NCBI GenBank assembly: GCA_964036045.1
Contig: OZ038380.1
Location: 166,105,872-166,169,871 of the forward strand
Origin: Eutreptiella sp. 'Long Island Sound 2002'
Lineage: Eukaryota > Euglenozoa > Euglenophyceae > Eutreptiales > Eutreptiaceae
DNA: 64,000 bases
Reading direction: 5' to 3'
A model generated the notes under the pieces. That model made no database searches and was not told the DNA's origin. It saw nothing but the letters and a program-made list of their open reading frames with translations. Numbering within the stretch: the first letter of the stretch is position 1; each line of letters begins with the position of its first letter. Shown here piece by piece: positions 36,801 to 49,148 of the stretch. A program made the translations under genes and the position numbers.

Positions 36801-39353
36801 TTTTTTTTTTTATGCGAGAATTCTCGTTTTGTGGAAAACCAGAATCGGAGAATTTTTTTTTTTTTTTTTTATCCGAGAATCCTCGTTTTGTGGAAAACCG
36901 GAATCGGAGAATTTTTTTTTTTTTTTTTTTTTTATTCGAGAATTCTCCTTTTGTGGAAAACCAGAATCGGAGAATTGGTTTTTTTTTTTTTTTTTTTATT
37001 CGAGAATTCTCGTTTTGTGGAAAACCAGAATCGGAGAATAATTTTTCTTTTTTTTTTTTTTTTTTATGCGAGAATTCTCGTTTTGTGGAAAACCAGAATC
37101 AGAGAATTTTTTTTTTTTTTTTTTATCCGAGAATTCTCGTTTTGTGGAAAACCAGAATCGTAGAATTTTTTTTTTTTTTTTTTTGCGAGAATTCTCGTTT
37201 TTCGGGAAACCAGAATCGGAGAATTTTTTTTTTTTTTTTTATGCGAGAATTCTCGTTTTGTGGAAAACCAGAATCGGAGGATTTTTTTATTTTTTATTTT
37301 TATTCGAGAATCCTCGTTTTGTGGAAAACCAGAATCGGAGAATTTTCTTTTTTTTTTTTTTTCATCCGAGAATTCTCGTTTTGAGGAAAACCAGAAATGG
37401 AGAATTTTTTTTTTTTTTTTATGCGAGAATCCCGTTTTGTGGAATACCAGAATCGGAGGATTTTTTTTTTTTTTTTTTTTATGCGAGAATTCTCGTTTTG
37501 TGGAAAACCAGAATCGGAGAATTTTCTTTTTTTTTTTTTTTATCCGAGAATTCTCCTTTTGAGGAAAACCAGAATCGGAGAATTTTTTTTTTTTTCTTTT
37601 ATGTGAGAATTCTCGTTTTGTCGAAAACCCGAATCGGAGAATTTTTTTTTTTAATTTTTTTTTTTTGCGAGAATTCTCGTTTTATGGAAAACCAGAATTG
37701 GAGAATTTTTTTTTCTTTTCTTTATCCGAGAATTCTCGTTTTGAGGAAAACCAGAATCGGAGAAATTTTTTTTTCTTGTTTTTCTTTTTATGCGAGAATT
37801 CTCTTTTCGTGGAAAACCAGAATCAGAGAATTTTTTCTTTTTTTTTCTTTATCCGAGAATTCTCGTTTTGAGGAAAACCAGAATCGGAGAATTTCTTTTT
37901 TTCTTTTTTTTTTTTTTTATGCGAGATTTCTCGTTTTGTTGAAAACCAGAATCGGAGGATTTTTTTTTTTTTTTTTTATTCGAGAATCCTCGTTTTGTGG
38001 AAAACCAGAATTGGAGAATTTTTTTTTTTTATCCGATAATCCTCGTTTTGTGGAAAACCAGAATCGGAGAATTTTTTTGTTTTTTTATGCGAAAATTCTC
38101 GTTTTGTGGAAAACCAGAATGGGAGAATTTTTTTTTTTTTTTCATCCGAGAATCCTCGTTTTGTGGAACACCAGAATGGGAGAATTTTTTTTTTTTTTTT
38201 ATGCGAGAATTCTCGTTTTGTGGAAAACGAGAATCGGAGAAATTTTTTTTTCTTTTTTTTTTATCCGAGAATCCTCCTTTTATGGAAAACCAGAATGGGA
38301 GAAATTTTTTATTTATTTTTTTTTTTTATGCGAGAATTCTCGTTTCGTGGAAAACCAGAATCGGAGAATTTTTTTTTTTTTTTTTTATTGCGAGAATTCT
38401 TGTTTTGTGGAAAACCAGGATGGGAGAATTTTTTTTTTTTTCTATCCGAGAATTTTCGTTTTGTGGAAAACCAGAATCGGAGGATTTTTTTTTTTTTTTT
38501 TTTTTTTATGCGAGAATTCTCGTTTTCTGGAAAACCAGAATCGGAGAATTTTCTTTTTTTTTTTTTTTTTATCCGAGAATTCTCGTTTTGAGGAAAACCA
38601 GAATCGGAGAATTTTTTTTTTTTTTATGCGAGAATTCTCGTTTTGTGGAAAACCAGAATCGGAGGATTTTTTTTTTTTTTTATTCGAGAATCCTCGTTTT
38701 GTGGAAAACCAGAATTGGAGAATTTTTTTTTTTTTTTTATGCGAGAATTCTCGTTTTGTGGAAAACCAGAATCGGAGAATTTTTTTTTTTTTTTTTTATC
38801 CGAGAATCCTCGTTTTGTGGAAAACCAGAATCGGAGAATTTTTTTTTTTTTTTTTTTTTATTCGAGAATTCTCGTTTTGTGGAAAACCAGAATCGGAGAA
38901 TTTTATTTTTATTTTTTTTTTTTTATTCGAGAATTCTCGTTTTGTGGAAAACCAGAATCGGAGAATAATTTTTCTTTTTTTTTTTTTTTTATGCGAGACT
39001 TCTCGTTTTGTGGAAAACCAGAATCAGAGAATTTTTTTTTTTTTTTTTTATCCGAGAATTCTCGTTTTGTGGAAAACCAGAATCGTAGAATTTTTTTTTT
39101 TTTTTTTTTTTAATGCGAGAATTCTCGTTTTTCGGGAAACCAGAATCGGAGAATTTTTTTTTTTTTTTTTTATGCGAGAATTCTCGTTTTGTGGAAAACC
39201 AGAATCGGAGGATTTTTTTTTTTTATTTTTATTCGAGAATCCTCGTTTTGTGGAAAACCAGAATCGGAGAATTTTCTTTTTTTTTTTTTTTTATCTGAGA
39301 ATTCTCGTTTTGAGGAAAACCAGAAATGGAGAATTTTTTTTCATTTTTTTTTT
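33831..39353 (+). repeat. 5.5 kb segmental tandem duplication, unit 2
   Basis: Unit 2 is the near-identical tandem copy of 28491-33830. The offset is 5340 bp at the start. It becomes about 5403 bp after one extra monomer around 34021-34133, where an AATCGTAG / TTTTTCGGG junction replaces an AAAATCGGAG monomer. It becomes about 5524 bp after a further two-monomer difference near 38243-38386. Rare markers repeat exactly: AATTTAAGAA (29791, 35191), GAGAAAAATATTT (near 30028, 35430), AAATCTCGTTGTG (31117, 36520) and GAGAATCCCG (near 32023, 37425). The copied X/Y junction is at 36285. Confidence 0.9.
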
Positions 39354-42300
39354 ATGCGAGAATTCTCGTTTTGTGGAAAACCAGAATCGGAGGATTTTTT
39401 TTTTTTTTTTTTTTATGCGAGAATTCTCGTTTTGTGGAAAACCAGAATCGGAGAATTTTCTTTTTTTTTTTTTTATCCGAGAATTCTCGTTTTGAGGAAA
39501 ACCAGAATCGGAGAATTTTTTTTTTTTTTATGTGAGAATTCTCGTTTTGTGGAAAACCAGAATCGGAGAATTTTTTTTTTTTTTTTATGCGAGAATTCTC
39601 GTTTTATGGAAAACCAGAATTGACGAATTTTTTTTTTTCTTTATCCGAGAATTCTCGTTTTGAGGAAAACAAGAATCGGGGAAATTTTTTTTTCTTGTTT
39701 TTCTTTTTATGCGAGAATTCTCTTTTCGTGGAAAACCAGAATCAGAGAATTTTTTCTTTTTTTTTCTTTATCCGAGAATTCTCGTTTTGAGGAAAACCAG
39801 AATCGGAGAATATCTTTTTTTCTTTTTTTTTTTTTTTTTATGCGAGAATTCTCGTTTTGTGGAAAACTCAAATTGGAGAATTTTTTTTTTTTCTTTATCC
39901 GGGAATCCTCGTTTTGCGGAAAACCAGAATCGGAGAATTTTTTTTTTGTTTTTTTTTTTAAAGCGAGAATTATCGTTTTGTGGAAAACCAGAATCGGAGG
40001 ATTTTTTTTTTTTTTTTTAATTCGAGAATCCTCGTTTTGTGGAAAACCAGAATTGGAGAATTTTTTTTTTTTTTTTATCCGAGAATCCTCGTTTTGTGGA
40101 AAACCAGAATCGGAGAATTTTCTTTTTTTTTTTAATGGAAAATTCTCCTTTTGTGGAAAACCAGAATGGGAGAATTTTTTTTCTTTTTTATCCGAGAATC
40201 CTCGTTTTGTGGAACACCAGAATCGGAGAATTTTTTTTTTTTTTTTATGCGAGAATTCTCGTTTTGTGAAAAACGAGAATCGGAGAAATTTTTTTTTTTC
40301 TTTTTTATCCGAGAATCCTCCTTTTGTGGAAAACCAGAATCGGAGAAATTTTTTATTTATTTTTTTTTTTATGCGAGAATTCTCGTTTCGTGGAAAACCA
40401 GAATCGGAGAATTTTTTTTTTTTCTTTTTTTTATGCGAGAATTCTTGTTTTGTGGAAAACCAGAATGGGAGAATTTTTTTTTTTTATCCGAGAATTTTCG
40501 TTTTGTGGAAAACCAGAATCGGAGAATTTTTTTTTTTTTTTTTTTATGCGAGAATTCTCGTTTTCTCGAAAACCAGAATCGGAGAAATTTCTTTTTTTTT
40601 TTTTTTTTATCAGAGAACTCTCGTTTTGAGGAAAACCAGAATCGGAGAATTTTTTTTTTTTTTTATGCGAGAATTGTCGTTTTGTGGAAAACCAGAATCG
40701 GAGGATTTTTTTTTTTTTTTCATTCGAGAATCCTCGTTTTGTGGAAAACCAGAATTGGAGATTTTTTTTTTTTTTTTTTTTAATGCGAGAATTCTCGTTT
40801 TGTGGAAAACCAGAATCGGAGAATTTTCTTTTTTTTTTTTTTTCATCCGAGAATTCTCGTTTGGAGGAAAACCAGAATCGGAGAATTTTTTTTTTTTTTT
40901 ATGCGAAAATTCTCGTTTTGTGGAAAACCAGAATGGGAGAATTTTTTTTTTTTTATCCGAGAATCCTCGTTTTGTGGAACACCAGAATCGGAGAATTTTT
41001 TTTTTTTTTTATGCGAGAATTCTCGTTTTGTGGAAAACGAGAATCGGAGAAATTTTTTTATCTTTTTTTTTTATCCGAGAATCCTCCTTTTGTGGAAAGC
41101 CAGAATCGGAGAAATTTTTTATTTATTTTTTTTTCTTTAGGCGAGAATTCTCGTTTCGTGGAAAACCAGAATCGGAGAATTTTTTTTTTTTTTTTTTTTT
41201 ATGCGAGAATTCTTGTTTTGTGGAAAACCAGAATGGGAGAATTTTTTTTTTTTTTATCCGAGAATTTTCGTTTTGTGGAAAACCAGAATCGGAGGATTTT
41301 TTTTTTTTTTTTTTTTTTTATGCGAGAATTCTCGTTTTCTGGAAAACCAGAATCGGAGAATTTTCTTTTTTTTTTTTTTTTATCCGAGAATTCTCGTTTT
41401 GAGGAAAACCAGAATCGGAGAATTTTTTTTTTTTTTTTTTATGCGAGAATTCTCGTTTTGTGGAAAACCAGAATCGGAGGATTTTTTTTTTTTTTTTTTA
41501 TTCGAGAATCCTCGTTTTGTGGAAAACCAGAATTGGAGATTTTTTTTTTTTTTTTTATGCGAGAATTCTCGTTTTGTGGAAAACCAGAATCGGAGAATTT
41601 TTTTTTTTTTTTTATCCGAGAATCCTCGTTTTGTGGAAAACCGGAATCGGAGAATTTTTTTTTTTTTTTTTTTTTATTCGAGAATTCTCGTTTTGTGGAA
41701 AACCAGAATCGGAGAATTTTTTTTTTATTTTTTTTTTTTTATTCGAGAATTCTCGTTTTGTGGAAAACCAGAATCGGAGAATAATTTTTCTTTTTTTTTT
41801 TTTTTTTATGCGAGAATTCTCGTTTTGTGGAAAACCAGAATCAGAGAATTTTTTTTTTTTTTTTTATCCGAGAATTCTCGTTTTGTGGAAAACCAGAATC
41901 CCAGAATTTTTTTTTTTTTTTTTTTTATGCGAGACCTCTAGTTTTTCGGGAAACCAGAATCGGAGAATTTTTTTTTTTTTTTTATGCGAGAATTCTCGTT
42001 TTGTGGAAAACCAGAATCGGAGGATTTTTTTTTTTTTTTTTATCCGAGAATTCTCGTTTTGAGGAAAACCAGAAATGGAGAATTTTTTTTTTTTTTTTTA
42101 TGCGAGAATTCTCGTTTTGTGGAAAACCAGAATCGGAGGATTTTTTTTTTTTTTTTTTTTTATGCGAGAATTCTCGTTTTCTGGAAAACCAGAATCGGAG
42201 AATTTTCTTTTTCTTTTTTTTTTTATCCGAGAATTCTCGTTTTGAGGAAAACCAGAATCGGAGAATTTTTTTTTTTTTTTTTTTTTTATGCGAGAATTCT

Positions 42301-42709
42301 CGTTTTGTGGAAAACCAGAATCGGAGGATTTTTTTTTTTTTTTTTTTATTCGAGAATCCTCGTTTTGTGGAAAACCAGAATTGGAGATTTTTTTTTTTTT
42401 TTTTTATGCGAGAATTCTCGTTTTGTGGAAAACCAGAATCGGAGAATTTTTTTTTTATTTTTTTTTTTTTATTCGAGAATTCTCGTTTTGTGGAAAACCA
42501 GAATCGGAGAATAATTTTTTTTTTTTTTTTTTTTTATGCGAGAATTGTCGTTTTGTGGAAAACCAGAATCAGAGAATTTCTTTTTTTTTTTTTATCCGAG
42601 AATTCTCGTTTTGTGGAAAACCAGAATCGTAGAATTTTTTTTTTTTTTTTTTATGCGAGAATTCTCGTTTTTCGGGAAACCAGAATCGGAGATTTTTTTT
42701 TTTTTTTTT

Positions 42710-42953
42710 ATGCGAGAATTCTCGTTTTGTGGAAAACCAGAATCGGAGGATTTTTGTTTTTTTATTTTTATTCCAGAATCCTCGTTTTGTGGAAAACCAG
42801 AATCGGAGAATTTTCTTTTTTTTTTTTTTTTTATCCGAGAATTCTCGTTTTGTGGAAAACCAGAATCGGAGGATTTTTGTTTTTTTATTTTTATTCGAGA
42901 ATCCTCGTTTTGTGGAAAACCAGAATCGGAGAATTTTCTTTTTTTTTTTTTTT
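42710..42953 (+). repeat. Local dimer duplication (123 + 121 bp)
   Basis: Two consecutive dimers each consist of a GGAGGA monomer with a TTTTTGTTTTTTTATTTTT tract and an ATTC-start monomer with a TTTTC tract. The first ATTC monomer reads ATTCCAG and the second ATTCGAG. The second dimer begins with ATCCG where ATGCG is expected, which marks the exchange point. Confidence 0.8.
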
Positions 42954-43619
42954 ATCCGAGAATTCTCGGTTTGAGGAAAACCAGAAATGGAGAATTTTTT
43001 TTTTTTTTTTTATGCGAGAATTCTCGTTTTGTGGAAAACTGGAATCGGAGGATTTTTTTTTTTTTTTTTTTTTTTATGCGAGAATTCTCGTTTTCTGGAA
43101 AACCAGAATCGGAGAATTTTCTTTTTTTTTTTTTTTTATCCGAGAATTCTCGTTTTGAGGAAAACCAGAATCGGAGAATTTTTTTTTTTTTTTTTTTATG
43201 CGAGAATTCTCGTTTTTCGGGAAACCAGAATCGGAGATTTTTTTTTCTTTTTTTTTATGCGAGAATTCTCGTTTTGTGGAAAACCAGAATCGGAGGATTT
43301 TTTTTTTTATTTTTATTCGAGAATCCTCGTTTTGTGGAAAACCAGAATCGGAGAATTTTCTTTTTTTTTTTTTTTTATCCGAGAATTCTTGGTTTGAGGA
43401 AAACCAGAAATGGAGAATTTTTTTTTTTTTTATGCGAGAATTCTCGTTTTGTGGAAAACTGGAATCGGAGGATTTTTTTTTTTTTTTTTTTTTTTATGCG
43501 AGAATTCTCGTTTTCTGGAAAACCAGAATCGGAGAATTTTCTTTTTTTTTTTTTTTTTATCCGAGAATTCTCGTTTTGAGGAAAACCAGAATCGGAGAAT
43601 TTTTTTTTTTTTTTTTTTT
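42954..43619 (+). repeat. 0.42 kb tandem duplication
   Basis: 42954-43376 and 43377-43619 share a GGTTTGAGG monomer with AAATGGAG and a GAAAACTGGAATCGG monomer (43035 and 43455, offset exactly 420 bp). They then share TTTTCTGG and TTTTGAGG monomers. GGTTTGAGG is seen only here, so the duplication is local. Confidence 0.85.
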
Positions 43620-44510
43620 ATGCGAGAATTCTCGTTTTGTGGAAAACCAGAATCGGAGGATTTTTTTTTTTTTTTTTATTCGAGAATCCTCGTTTTGTGG
43701 AAAACCAGAATTGGAGATTTTTTTTTTTTTTTTTTTTTATGCGAGAATTCTCGTTTTGTGGAAAACCAGAATCGGAGAATTTTTTTTTTTTTTTTATCCG
43801 AGAATCCTCGTTTTGTGGAAAACCAGAATCGGAGAATTTTTTTTTTTTTTTTATTCGAGAATTCTCGTTTTGTGGAAAACCAGAATCGGAGAATTTTTTT
43901 TTTATTTTTTTTTTTTATTCGAGAATTCTCGTTTTGTGGAAAACCAGAATCGGAGAATAATTTTTCTTTTTTTTTTTTTTTAATGCGAGAATTCTCGTTT
44001 TGTGGAAAACCAGAATCAGAGAATTTTTTTTTTTTTCTTTATCCGAGAAATCTCGTTTTGTGGAAAACCAGAATCGTAGAATTTTTTTTTTTTTTTTATG
44101 CGAGAATTCTCGTTTTTCGGGAAACCAGAATCGGAGAATTTTTTTTTTTTTTTTTTATGCGAGAATTCTCGTTTTGTGGAAAACCAGAATCGGAGGATTT
44201 CTGTTTTTTTATTTTTATTCGAGAATCCTCGTTTTGTGGAGAACCAGAATCGGAGAATTTTCTTTTTTTTTTTTTTTTTATCCGAGAATTCTCGTTTTGA
44301 GGAAAACCAGAAATGGAGAATTTTTTTTTTTTTTTATGCGAGAATTCTCGTTTTGTGGAAAACCAGAATCGGAGGATTTTTTTTTTTTTTTTATGCGAGA
44401 ATTCTCGTTTTGTGGAAAACCAGAATCGGAGAATTTTCTTTTTTTTTTTTTTTATCCGAGAATTCTCGTTTTGAGGAAAACCAGAATCGGAGAATTTTTT
44501 TTTTTTTTTT

Positions 44511-46241
44511 ATGTGAGAATTCTCGTTTTGTGGAAAACCAGAATCGGGGAATTTTTTTTTTTTTATTTTTTTTTTATGCGAGAATTCTCGTTTTATGGAA
44601 AACCAGAATTGGAGAATTTTTTTTTTTTTTCTTTATCCGAGAATTCTCGTTTTGAGGAAAACCAGAATCGGAGAAATTTTTTTTTCTTGTTTTTCTTTTT
44701 ATGCGAGAATTCTCTTTTCGTGGAAAACCAGAATCAGAGAATTTTTTCTTTTTTTTTCTTTATCCGAGAATTCTCGTTTTGAGGAAAACCAGAATCGGAG
44801 AATTTCTTTTTTTCTTTTTTTTTTTTTTTTTATGCGAGAATTCTCGTTTTGTGGAAAACCAAAATTGGAGAATTTTTTTTTTTTTTTTATCCGGGAATCC
44901 TCGTTTTGCGGAAAACCAGAATCGGAGAATTTTTTTTTTTTTTTTTTTTAATGCGAGAATTATCGTTTTGTGGAAAACCAGAATCGGAGGATTTTTTTTT
45001 TTTTTTGTATTCGAGAATCCTCGTTTTGTGGAAAACCAGAATTGGAGAATTTTTTTTTTTTTTTATCCGAAAATCCTCGTTTTGTGGAAAACCAGAATCG
45101 GAGAATTTTTATTTTTTTTTTTTATGCGAAAATTCTCGTTTTGTGGAAAACCAGAATGGGAGAATTTTTTTTTTTTTTTATCCGAGAATCCTCGTTTTGT
45201 GGAACACCAGAATCGGAGAATTTTTTTTTTTTTTATGCGAGAATTCTCGTTTTGTGGAAAACGAGAATCGGAGAAATTTTTTTTTTCTTTTTTTTTATCC
45301 GAGAATCCTCCTTTTGTGGAAAACCAGAATCGGAGAAATTTTTTATTTTATTTTTTTTTTTTATGCGAGAATTCTCGTTTCGTGGAAAACCAGAATCCGA
45401 GAATTTTTTTTTTTTTTTTATGCGAGAATTCTCGTTTTCTGGAAGACCAGAATCGGAGAATTTTCTTTTTTTTTTTTTTTTTTATCCGAGAATTCTCGTT
45501 TTGAGGAAAACCAGAATCGGAGAATTTTTTTTTTTTTTTTTTTATGCCCGAATTCTCGTTTTGTGGAAAACCAGAATCGGAGGATTTTTTTTTTTTTTTA
45601 TTCGAGAATCCTCGTTTTGTGGAAAACCAGAATTGGAGATTTTTTTTTTTTTTTTTTTTATGCGAGAATTCTCGTTTTGTGGAAAACCGGAATCGGAGAA
45701 TTTTCTTTTTTTTTTTTTTTCATCCGAGAATTCTCGTTTTGAGGAAAACCAGAATCGGAGAATTTTTTTTTTTTTTATGCGAGAATTCTCGTTTTGTGGA
45801 AAACCAGAATCGGAGAATTCTTTTTTTTTTTTTTTTTATGCGAGAATTCTCGTTTTGTGGAAAACCAGATTCGGAGGATTTTTTTTTTTTTTTATTCGAG
45901 AATCCTCGTTTTGTGAAAAACCAGAATTGGAGATTTTTTTTTTTTTTTTTTATGGAGAATTCTCGTTTTGTGGAAAACCAGAATCGGAGAATTTTCTTTT
46001 TTTTTCTTTTTATCCGAGAATTCTCGTTTTGAGGAAAACCAGAATCGGAGAATTTTTTTTTTTTTTTAATGCGAGAATTTTCGTTTTGTGGAAAACCAGA
46101 ATCGGAGGATTTTTTTTTTTTTTTTATGCGAGAATTCTCGTTTTGTGGAAAACCAGAATCGGAGGATTTTTTTTTTTTTTTTATGCGAGAATTCTCGTTT
46201 TGTGGAAAACCAGAATCGGAGAATTTTCTTTTTTTTTTTTT
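44511..46241 (+). repeat. 1.7 kb higher-order unit, copy A of the 44.5-49.1 kb block
   Basis: The unit starts with an ATGTGAG monomer carrying AATCGGGGAA. It contains the CTTGTTTTTC tract, ATCCGGG, TTATCG, ATCCGAAAATCC (near 45065), AATCCGAGAA (near 45397), GGAAGACCAG (near 45443), ATTCGGAGGA (near 45868) and ATGGAGAATTC (45953). Near its end three GGAGGA- or GGAGAA-tailed ATGCG monomers follow one another at 46074-46241, instead of the usual ATGCG/ATTCG alternation. Confidence 0.85.
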
Positions 46242-47961
46242 ATGTGAGAATTCTCGTTTTGTGGAAAACCAGAATCGGGGAATTTTTTTTTTTTTATTTT
46301 TTTTTTATGCGAGAATTCTCGTTTTATGGAAAACCAGAATTGGAGAATTTTTTTTTTTTTCTTTATCCGAGAATTCTCGTTTTGAGGAAAACCAGAATCG
46401 GAGAAATTTTTTTTTCTTGTTTTTCTTTTTATGCGAGAATTCTCTTTTCGTGGAAAACCAGAATCAGAGAATTTTTTCTTTTTTTTTCTTTATCCGAGAA
46501 TTCTCGTTTTGAGGAAAACCAGAATCGGAGAATTTCTTTTTTTCTTTTTATCCGGGAATCCTCGTTTTGCGGAAAACCAGAATCGGAGAATTTTTTTTTT
46601 TTTTTTTTTTAATGCGAGAATTATCGTTTTGTGGAAAACCAGAATCGGAGGATTTTTTTTTTTTTTGTATTCGAGAATCCTCGTTTTGTGGAAAACCAGA
46701 ATTGGAGAATTTTTTTTTTTTTTTTATCCGAAAATCCTCGTTTTGTGGAAAACCAGAATCGGAGAATTTTTATTTTTTTTTTTATGCGAAAATTCTCGTT
46801 TTGTGGAAAACCAGAATGGGAGAATTTTTTTTTTTTTTTTATCCGAGAATCCTCGTTTTGTGGAACACCAGAATCGGAGAATTTTTTTTTTTTTATGCGA
46901 GAATTCTCGTTTTGTGGAAAACGAGAATCGGAGAAATTTTTTTTCTTTTTTTTTATCCGAGAATCCTCCTTTTGTGGAAAACCAGAATCGGAGAAATTTT
47001 TTATTTATTTTTTTTTTTATGCGAGAATTCTCGTTTCGTGGAAAACCAGAATCCGAGAATTTTTTTTTTTTTTTTATGCGAGAATTCTCGTTTTCTGGAA
47101 GACCAGAATCGGAGAATTTTCTTTTTTTTTTTTTTTTTATCCGAGAATTCTCGTTTTGAGGAAAACCAGAATCGGAGAATTTTTTTTTTTTTTTTTATGC
47201 GAGAATTCTCGTTTTGTGGAAAACCAGAATCGGAGGATTTTTTTTTTTTTTTTATTCGAGAATTCTCGTTTTGTGGAAAACCAGAATTGGAGATTTTTTT
47301 TTTTTTTTTTTTTTATGCGAGAATTCTCGTTTTGTGGAAAACCGGAATCGGAGAATTTTCTTTTTTTTTTTTTTTCATCCGAGAATTCTCGTTTTGAGGA
47401 AAACCAGAATCGGAGAATTTTTTTTTTTTTTTATGCGAGAATTCTCGTTTTGTGGAAAACCAGAATCGGAGAATTCTTTTTTTTTTTTTTTTATGCGAGA
47501 ATTCTCGTTTTGTGGAAAACCAGATTCGGAGGATTTTTTTTTTTTTTTATTCGAGAATCCTCGTTTTGTGAAAAACCAGAATTGGAGATTTGTTTTTTTT
47601 TTTTTTTATGGAGAATTCTCGTTTTGTGGAAAACCAGAATCGGAGAATTTTCTTTTTTTTTCTTTTTATCCGAGAATTCTCGTTTTGAGGAAAACCAGAA
47701 TCGGAGAATTTTTTTTTTTTTTTTTTTATGCGAGAATTTTCGTTTTGTGGAAAACCAGAATCGGAGGATTTTTTTTTTTTTTTATTCGAGAATCCTCGTT
47801 TTGTGGAAAACCGGAATTGGAGATTTTTTTTTTTTTTTTTTTTTATGCGAGAATTCTCGTTTTGTGGAAAACCAGAATCGGAGAACTTTTTTTTATTTTT
47901 TTTTATCCGAGAATCCTCGTTTTGTGGAAAACCAGAATCGGATAATTTTTATTTTTTTTTT
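46242..47961 (+). repeat. 1.7 kb higher-order unit, copy B
   Basis: Copy B starts with the same ATGTGAG / AATCGGGGAA monomer. One monomer (CCAAAATTGG type, present near 44832 in copy A) is missing: the CTTTTTC tract at about 46545 joins directly to ATCCGGG. ATCCGAAAATCC is at 46727, AATCCGAGAA near 47052 and ATGGAGAATTC at 47609. Its 3' part from 46784 is the parent of a further 1.19 kb copy. Confidence 0.85.
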
Positions 47962-49148
47962 ATGCGAAAATTCTCGTTTTGTGGAAAACCAGAATGGGAG
48001 AATTTTTTTTTTTTTTTATCCGAGAATCCTCGTTTTGTGGAACACCAGAATCGGAGAATTTTTTTTTTTTTTTTATGCGAGAATTCTCGTTTTGTGGAAA
48101 ACGAGAATCGGAGAAATTTTTTTTTCTTTTTTTTTATCCGAGAATCCTCCTTTTGTGGAAAACCAGAATCGGAGAAATTTTTTATTTATTTTTTTTTTTT
48201 TATGCGAGAATTCTCGTTTCGTGGAAAACCAGAATCCGAGAATTTTTTTTTTTTTTTTTATGCGAGAATTCTCGTTTTCTGGAAGACCAGAATCGGAGAA
48301 TTTTCTTTTTTTTTTTTTTTTTATCCGAGAATTCTCGTTTTGAGGAAAACCAGAATCGGAGAATTTTTTTTTTTTTTTTTTATGCGAGAATTCTCGTTTT
48401 GTGGAAAACCAGAATCGGAGGATTTTTTTTTTTTTTTTTATTCGAGAATCCTCGTTTTGTGGAAAACCAGAATTGGAGATTTTTTTTTTTTTTTTTTTTA
48501 TGCGAGAATTCTCGTTTTGTGGAAAACCGGAATCGGAGAATTTTCTTTTTTTTTTTTTTTCATCCGAGAATTCTCGTTTTGAGGAAAACCAGAATCGGAG
48601 AATTTTTTTTTTTTTTTATGCGAGAATTCTCGTTTTGTGGAAAACCAGAATCGGAGAATTCTTTTTTTTTTTTTTTTTTATGCGAGAATTCTCGTTTTGT
48701 GGAAAACCAGATTCGGAGGATTTTTTTTTTTTTTTTATTCGAGAATCCTCGTTTTGTGAAAAACCAGAATTGGAGATTTTTTTTTTTTTTTTTTTTATGG
48801 AGAATTCTCGTCTTGTGGAAAACCAGAATCGGAGAATTTTCTTTTTTTTTCTTTTTATCCGAGAATTCTCGTTTTGAGGAAAACCAGAATCGGAGAATTT
48901 TTTTTTTTTTTTTTTTATGCGAGAATTTTCGTTTTGTGGAAAACCAGAATCGGAGGATTTTTTTTTTTTTTTTATTCGAGAATCCTCGTTTTGTGGAAAA
49001 CCGGAATTGGAGATTTTTTTTTTTTTTTTTTTATGCGAGAATTCTCGTTTTGTGGAAAACCAGAATCGGAGAATTTTTTTTTATTTTTTTTTATCCGAGA
49101 ATCCTCGTTTTGTGGAAAACCAGAATCGGATGATTTTTATTTTTTTTT
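47962..49148 (+). repeat. 1.19 kb unit, third copy
   Basis: This repeats 46784-47961 with an offset of about 1183-1188 bp. It runs from ATGCGAAAATTCTCG through AATCCGAGAA (near 48235), GGAAGACCAG, ATTCGGAGGA (near 48710) and ATGGAGAATTC (48797) to an AATCGGATGA monomer. That last monomer is AATCGGATAA in the parent. The next ATGCGAAAATTCTCG is at 49149. Confidence 0.85.
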
